The notes beneath the pieces are model-generated. The model saw only the letters and a program-made list of their open reading frames with translations. It was not told the origin of the DNA and did no database searches. Below are positions 58,579 through 64,000 of a stretch of DNA of 64,000 nt, one piece after another. Source of the DNA: Ischnura elegans. Its lineage: Eukaryota > Arthropoda > Insecta > Odonata > Coenagrionidae. A program made the position numbers and the translations under genes. Position 1 is the first letter of the stretch. Each line of letters begins with the position of its first letter. The DNA lies in the NCBI RefSeq assembly GCF_921293095.1, contig NC_060250.1:10124001-10188000 (forward strand). The letters are read 5' to 3'.

Positions 58579-58621
58579 ATAGCCAACGTTTCGATTTATT
58601 TAAAATCATCCTCAGGGCTAT
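58579..58621 (-). ncRNA. hammerhead-like motif G (best stems)
   Basis: Minus strand in order: ATAGCC, CTGAGGA, T, GATTT, loop TAAAT, AAATC, GAAAC, GTT, GGCTAT. Stem I (6 bp) and stem II (5 bp) are perfect, and the CTGANGA and GAAA core boxes are intact. Cleavage would fall after GTT. Only the extra T before stem II and the near-absent stem III depart from a classical type-I hammerhead; minimal stem III forms are known to work as dimers. Downstream sequence resembles that after motif H (GACCTAAACTCCAA and GACCTACACTCCAA). Confidence 0.5.
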
Positions 58622-58899
58622 GAAAGAATCTCCCCTCTGTCTTAGTTTTTGATCATTAGTTTTCCGTTTTCGACCCTAAGGGTAATACATTTTACGCCTC
58701 ATTTCCTTAATGTGGCTCCTCACTATCCTATAAGCAGCCTCTACTTCACTACTGAAGGAGCTCCTACCTTCTTCCATCTGATAAAATTGACAGTTGAATA
58801 TTTAATTTGGTTGCTCAGTAAAGTTGAAGTTTCAAATAAGGTGCTCAAAAATGCATTGCTAGGTGATTTACGATGCTTTCAATGGTGGGAGGAGTCATA
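58622..58899. other. unassigned sequence
   Basis: Nothing recognised. Confidence 0.4.
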
Positions 58900-59260
58900 G
58901 GTGATGACTACATCCACGAGGCATCGTTTTAGCCACCACCAGGGTGTGAGGCACCGGATGATTCCATTCAGGCATGCACCACTCATCCTAACCTTAATAA
59001 GAAACGCGCTCGTTCGCCGTATGCATGCCAAGGACTGAGGACAACGGCAGGTCGTATGACCAGTCACTAGGAGAGTGATGGTGACAAGAATATAATACCA
59101 TGCAAATAAAACTACTGGTTGGTGATAGAAAACGAAAAGTTTCCATAGTGACTGATTGCATGCATGAATTATAGCATGCAAAGAAACGAATGCAGTTACC
59201 TAATATTGCCAATTATAGTCAGCTTATAACTACACATTCAGAGCCCATTTCATCAGGACA
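58900..59260 (-). repeat. dispersed repeat P, copy 2
   Basis: Aligns with 53951-54310: AGCCACC..CAGGGTGTG, AAGAAACGC..CTCGTTCGCC, GCAAATAAAACTAC and ACTACACATTCA occur in the same order. Diverged by roughly a quarter by eye. Confidence 0.5.
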
Positions 59261-59676
59261 CCGATCGATCGATCCGTCACTGTACGAGGAAAGAATGACA
59301 TTTTATATCTCTCTGTTTTGCAGCCGAATTCCTTTTACTTTTCATCTCTCGAATCTATCTGATACATGAAGATATGTTTCACTTTGCCTGAGAAAATATT
59401 TTTTCCGAATTTACCGAGTAAATTTAGCCTGTACTTTGCTTTTCGCTATTTTCCGTCCAAACTCGCCTTACATATTGGGAACGCTACACTTTTTGTCATG
59501 ACTACTCATCACGAGTATGGCCTTCCTGCGCTGTACTCGATTGATGTTTGCTATCGGCTACATTTAATAAGGGTACCACACGCCAGATTCATAGTCCACG
59601 TAAGGCATTATTAGATACAGGTCACTTATCTTTTTTACCTTCCGTTCTCGGCGGTTGACCTTGGACTCGAAGCGAG
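59261..59676. other. unassigned sequence
   Basis: Nothing recognised. Confidence 0.4.
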
Positions 59677-59684
59677 TGAGAGGT

Positions 59685-60690
59685 ATGTAGTGCTGTGCGA
59701 GAGTCTCGTCTCGGCGGTCGAGACGAGAATTTCATTTCTCGGCATTGTCGGGACGAGACTCTCGGCGCGGCGAGAGTCTCGCCTGGGTCGAGAGTCGAGA
59801 AGTCTCGCTCCTTCGAGATTTCTCGACACCGGTCGAGACTCCCGGGCAAGGCGAGAATTTCCGATGAATACCGCAATCAGTCAATGATAGAGTTTACTAA
59901 GGTATCCCTTACTACTTTTATGGATTTATTCACATTTTAAAAATATTTTATTTTATGATATACCCTTTGCATCCAATTTTTTAGTGTGCACGATGCTAGT
60001 TGAGTTCCCAGCGAGGGATTTGGAAAAAATATGTCCTTTTCCTGAATTCAATATTTAATATAAAATTTAAATCTTGGAGTGTAGGTCTTTAATTTTAAAT
60101 GTAAATTTTGCCGACGTTTCCGTTTATTTACAAACCATTATCAGGGCTTAAAATGAAATTGATCATATAATTATGATACATAGGCTTGTTAAAGGGTTAC
60201 ATCAATGTCTCTTGTTTTAGTAATATAATAAAAAAGAAACATTCACTTGTCAATTAACAAAAAAGAAGATATCATAGTCTAATTCTTTAGAAATTTATAT
60301 ATTTTTTTGCAATGTTTATTTATGGTAACTAAGGTTCATGGTTACCTGTCAATTTTGGTTAATTAAATATCAAATTTTGCTTAAATTGTCAATGTCGATC
60401 TTATATTACTACTATAGTTTTGGAAATATATTTGATGTCTTAAAATAATCTTTTTGCTAAATTATTTTCAATGTCTAAAATAGAAATAGTTATATTTTTT
60501 CGGGGAGCCGGGAGTCTCGCCGGGTAACGATAAATCTCGAAGGGGCTAGACTTCTCGACTCTCATCAAGACTCTCGACCCAGGCGAGACTCTCGCCGCGC
60601 CGAGAGTCTCGTCCCGACAATACCCAGAAATGAAATTCTCGTCTCGACCGTCGAGACTCTCGGGTGGTCGTGAGTCTCGCACAGCCTTAG
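59685..60690. mobile_element. hAT-like non-autonomous element with long GC-rich inverted arms
   Basis: An 8-bp direct duplication TGAGAGGT flanks it exactly (59677-59684 and 60691-60698). The outer ends are GTAGTGCTGTGCGAGA and CTAAGGCTGTGCGAGA, inverted. The arms (about 59688-59875 and 60500-60690) match as inverted copies over ~190 bp, made largely of CGAGAGTCTCG-type palindromic units. The core (59880-60500) is AT-rich, non-coding and contains hammerhead-like motif H. The 8-bp duplication and GCTGTGCGAG ends fit the hAT superfamily. No transposase. Confidence 0.85.
60109..60150 (-). ncRNA. hammerhead-like motif H, inside the hAT-like element
   Basis: Minus strand: AAGCC, CTGATAA, T, stem II GTTT/AAAC with flanking G-G mismatch, GAAAC, GTC, GGC. 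Stem I is 3 bp. One core change (G to A). Probably a degenerate retroelement end lying within the DNA transposon. Confidence 0.35.
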
Positions 60691-60698
60691 TGAGAGGT

Positions 60699-61335
60699 CG
60701 ACCACAGGAACATTCAGAGTCCTCTGGATTGCCAATAATACACTATATAGTTAGTAACCCTATGAGGGAGTTGTGTAGAGAACTGCTATTCAGAGGACTC
60801 TGGCCACACTCAGTCAACTCCAGTCTCGAGTTTATTCATTCGATTCGACCGTCCCCCGCGTGAAAGTTTGTGAGTTTGGGAGGCATTTTGTAGGGCTTTA
60901 GTCCTAACACACCTCTTCACGTGGGTGGCGGAATAATGCATTGATGGATAATCTTCCTATTCATGCGTGTAAGGCGACGGGACCGCAGAAAATTCAGGTC
61001 AATGCAGTTTTCTTTAACTTTTGGCTTTGCGGCACCGCCTCAGTGCTTTATCGTGACTGAGTTTGGTAGACTTAAACTTAAAAGATGTTTTTTCTTAGGT
61101 GCGACTCATTGTCTATAGCCAAAATAGCCCAAGCGTGACTTTTTGAGATGGGGGAAGACCTTAACATTTTTTGCTTCAAACGATCGTTTTTGATATTGAC
61201 ATTTTGGGTCTTAGACGCTGCTGTGGAGGATGATGATGTCAAAAGTTTAAAGAGAGCTGAATAAGCGGGAGAAAATTAATCTGGACCTTTTCAAATTGCC
61301 ATGATGAGGGTAATTTCTGAAGTAATCAAAAGAGA
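60699..61335. other. unassigned sequence
   Basis: A CAGAGTCCTCTGG/CAGAGGACTCTGG inverted pair (60714-60726 and 60793-60805) is the only structure noticed. Confidence 0.4.
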
Positions 61336-61629
61336 CTAGTAACTTGATTCCGAATCTTCAAAAACTTCTGCCGCCACCGTTTTATAACCGTTCATTTTTA
61401 TTTCTATCGCGGAGGCCATTTCGCCGAAATTGGAGTTACGGAATAGCATTTCATCCTCTCGAGGAGTCGCTTTCAAAAACTCACGGAAGAGAATCCCAAT
61501 CAGATTGCCAAAATTTTTTTTGCCAACCATTCTCAATCCCGGCACGTCCGCGCGAAGTTCTGCAGCCAAATGACACTTTTCGAGATCATTTACGGAGATG
61601 CGGGCGCATTCCATTGCTTTTTCCATCAT
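61336..61629 (-). CDS. possible coding frame, unrecognised
   Basis: A 97-codon minus-strand frame begins MMEKAMECARISVNDLEKCH and ends EVFEDSESSY. Composition (Glu, Lys, Ala, Met, evenly spread hydrophobics) is more protein-like than other frames here. There is no membrane segment or known motif. A strong donor-like CC|GTGAGTTTT lies inside it near 61474 and the frame is closed by a TAG just upstream of the ATG. It could therefore be an exon ending at that donor, or an intact small gene. No polyA signal follows closely. The complementary strand is also open for 95 codons. Confidence 0.3.
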   Translation of the reverse strand: MMEKAMECARISVNDLEKCHLAAELRADVPGLRMVGKKNFGNLIGILFREFLKATPREDEMLFRNSNFGEMASAIEIKMNGYKTVAAEVFEDSESSY

Positions 61630-64000
61630 GAAGCTGTTTTTCTAAAGGATTTGACCGTCTACTTTTTCATCACGACTCTCTCTATTGCTATGTGGCATTA
61701 CAAGAATCAGCAGCACTATTTTCGACAGCCATTCCCTTATTTTTCGTTCGTCAGTACCCTCAGCCTCTTTTGAACGACGCAGAAAAGTTTCCAACACAAT
61801 GCCTGAGAAGCATGTGTTAGTACTATCAACGAGTGCATGCTATGGTCCTCGGTATCAGCTAATGCACCGCTTAAAGACGTTCCGAGCAGTTCCCAACATA
61901 TTTTTTCCATCAATTTAGATGCAAGCAGAGAGAAAATATTGTTGCATTATTTTTTACTTCAGGCCAAATTAGGGTCACAAATAACTCATTTCAAGATTCA
62001 AAGTTAATGGCAATAATCCGCAAATATTCTCATTTCATTTTTTTTCCTCTTCAATACGATTTGTACTGTCTCCAGGTCAAGAAAATGCGAAATACACATG
62101 CTAAGGACCTGCAAAATACCCGAACACAATACAAGATTCTTTGAATCCGGTAGAGAAGTGAAACGTAAATATTTACGGAAATTTGGTGGTAACTTTTTTA
62201 TTTTCTGATAGATACGTTAGAATCTCACCACATCTACCCTTAAAAAATCACACTCAAAAGTCTCAATTCACGTACCATTCCAATAACTGGAAGAGGTAAT
62301 GCGTAAGTAGGCATTAAATCAGCATTTTCTCACATAACACCCTCACTAAGTTCTTTTTCGTTAAAATAAATTACATACTCGCAATTCGCTCAACCATAAA
62401 TCACTAGCATGGCTGCTAACATTATACATAATGTAACATTAATCATTTAGATATTGGTAGCAAAAATATTTACTCGTGGTTATATCCATCAACTTAAGTT
62501 AATGTTTCGCATAATTATGAAATAGCCATGTTAAATGAACCTACCTTTAAACATTATTAATTTAGGTAGTGCTGTAGAAGTAACCATCACAACAATATGT
62601 AATTCCTGATTAATAGACAGACAAATTTTTAAAAGGCTTGCTGATAATTTCTCCGAAGTCATCACTTGGAAGAACGTGAATTCCAGATGTGACAATGAAA
62701 GATAAGGAAAAGTTATCTAAAAACCAGAATTTAAAATTTTTCAACGGTAAACTAATATGCTAGAGACACGAACGCTTCGTACTAAACCAATTGAATATTT
62801 TTACTAACTTTCCGAATTAGAAATTCAAAACCTCAATCATATCGTAAATATTAAATGAGGATTCAAAGATAAATATGTTCAATAACTATTTATGTTGAAA
62901 CGTCAGTCCATCACTAGGAAGCACAAATAACACCGATATAAAATCCGTTGTTTCACAAACAGCGCGTGGGATTTCCCGAAGTAATGACAGAGAAGTACAA
63001 TAAATGTCTGGTATCAATTTTTCTGCAGTAATTGATTACGCTCACATAAACGATAATTTGCCATGTGAAATGCAGTGTAATTAAAACAATAGAAGTCCCT
63101 CTAAATAGATCTATCTCCTCTTTTATTAGCAAAAGCTATTATGCGGCTTTTGGGCATTATTTCCATGCGGGGACAATTGAGAGAGGTTTTTAGTCACATT
63201 TTAATTCACAATGAACCGTATCGGATTATAAACCTTCTACAATTGTGATATGAAAATATTATAGACAGCGTGAAACAAAAGTTGTCCCTCTCTCTATGAA
63301 TCAAAATCATTGGGCCGAAAAGCAGAGCATTTAACTTCAGATCCGACGACATTGCGTCCGGAAAAATAAAACGGCTTGTACTTAAAAGGAAGTGGTCTCA
63401 TCAAGAGACGAAAAGCGTCGGGTGAGGCCACCCACGGAAATGCACTCGAAAGGACGAGGAGAGGTGGAAATCGTTTGACCCTCAAACACGGACTAGGGAA
63501 GGAGAGAGAAAAAAAGCTTACCCTGGGCCAAAGAGACCCTTTTGCTGCATCTATGGTGAACGCCCACCCCTCCCCCCCCCACGTTTTTAAGCGCTTCACA
63601 CAGTGCATTACTGCGGAAACGGGGGGGTTGGAGGGGGGTAGGGGGCGCGGCAGTTTATTATTCGACGCGGAAGCAAGGCTTCCTTCCTTCCCACGCTTCG
63701 CTTCGAAAGACCACTCCACCCGCGGCTGCTGCTTCTATTTTCCACACGTGGCACATCGCGTCTTCTGTGCTTTTCCCGACGGCCCCTTTTTGGCTGAATC
63801 GTTTTTGATGAGGAAGCCGCTCCCTCGCTACTACACACGGTCGCCTTTCCTCGCCGCGCTGCCCGACATTCCCCTTGCAGCAGCACCTGGCACAAGAGGT
63901 GCTGTGAAGGCGCAAAGACCTGTATTCTCTCCTCTCAGCGGAGACCTTTGTTTTAAAAACCTTTCGCCCGAGTCATTGCTTTGTCGAGGATCCTCTGATG
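61630..64000. other. unassigned; GC-richer end 63300-64000
   Basis: No gene recognised. The last 700 bases are richer in GC, with nine-C and seven-G runs. Minus-strand frames up to 141 codons there overlap each other and look compositional, though a promoter or CpG-rich gene start beyond the window cannot be excluded. Confidence 0.35.

Noticed and set aside
63294..63915. Minus-strand frames up to 141 codons at the GC-rich end
   Set aside because: Mutually overlapping and compositional; could only be judged with sequence beyond the window.
1..64000. CRISPR arrays, bacterial operons, phage or viral genes
   Set aside because: No regularly spaced repeats, ribosome-binding-site-led gene strings or viral hallmark genes were seen; the sequence is animal nuclear DNA.

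Overview
The window is eukaryotic nuclear DNA, AT-rich and intron/intergene-like. I see no operons, no long open frames (the longest is 167 codons) and a very high density of decayed transposable elements. The element types are mariner-type copies with TA duplications, a Helitron, a hAT-like element with an 8-bp duplication, arthropod-style non-LTR reverse transcriptase tails and tRNA-derived SINE heads. Together they point to an arthropod, most likely an insect. I cannot name the species. No conserved host gene could be identified with confidence.

Layout. 1-10 kb: antisense LINE tails, a long-TIR MITE, a tRNA-Asp gene inside a duplicated repeat block (4.0-5.0 kb), an internally deleted mariner-like element (6.6-7.2 kb) and a sense LINE tail (9.3-9.8 kb). 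10-22.5 kb: more LINE tails, a 675-bp MITE with ~105-bp inverted ends (12.8-13.5 kb), a minus-strand SINE (15.1-15.3 kb), an almost perfect 178-bp palindrome (18.95-19.13 kb), a second deleted mariner (20.99-21.74 kb) and a second MITE copy (22.0-22.4 kb). 22.5-31.3 kb: mostly unassigned sequence, two opposed LINE fragments near 29-30 kb and a 445-bp palindrome (30.85-31.30 kb). 31.3-46 kb: almost empty apart from a non-autonomous Helitron (37.1-37.8 kb), a SINE-like tRNA head (40.1 kb) and simple repeats. 46-61 kb: LINE tails, two MITE types, a third inverted repeat (52.8-53.2 kb), a dispersed repeat present twice (54 and 59 kb), a hAT-like element with ~190-bp GC-rich arms (59.68-60.69 kb) and the few coding candidates: a possible exon at 46.4 kb, a possible first exon at 51.86 kb, a minus-strand gene 3' end at 55.34-55.75 kb and a minus-strand frame at 61.3-61.6 kb. 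61.6-64 kb: nothing assignable.

The most interesting shared feature is a small RNA-like motif that recurs about nine times. Its order is stem I, a CTGANGA-like box, one extra base, a short stem II, GAAAC, GTH, then stem I complement. It resembles a type-I hammerhead ribozyme with a minimal stem III, as known from Penelope-like retroelements and retrozymes. Six of the copies form three head-to-head pairs, each inside an inverted repeat (19.0, 30.9/31.2 and 52.9/53.1 kb). In the best single copy (58.58 kb) stems I and II pair perfectly.
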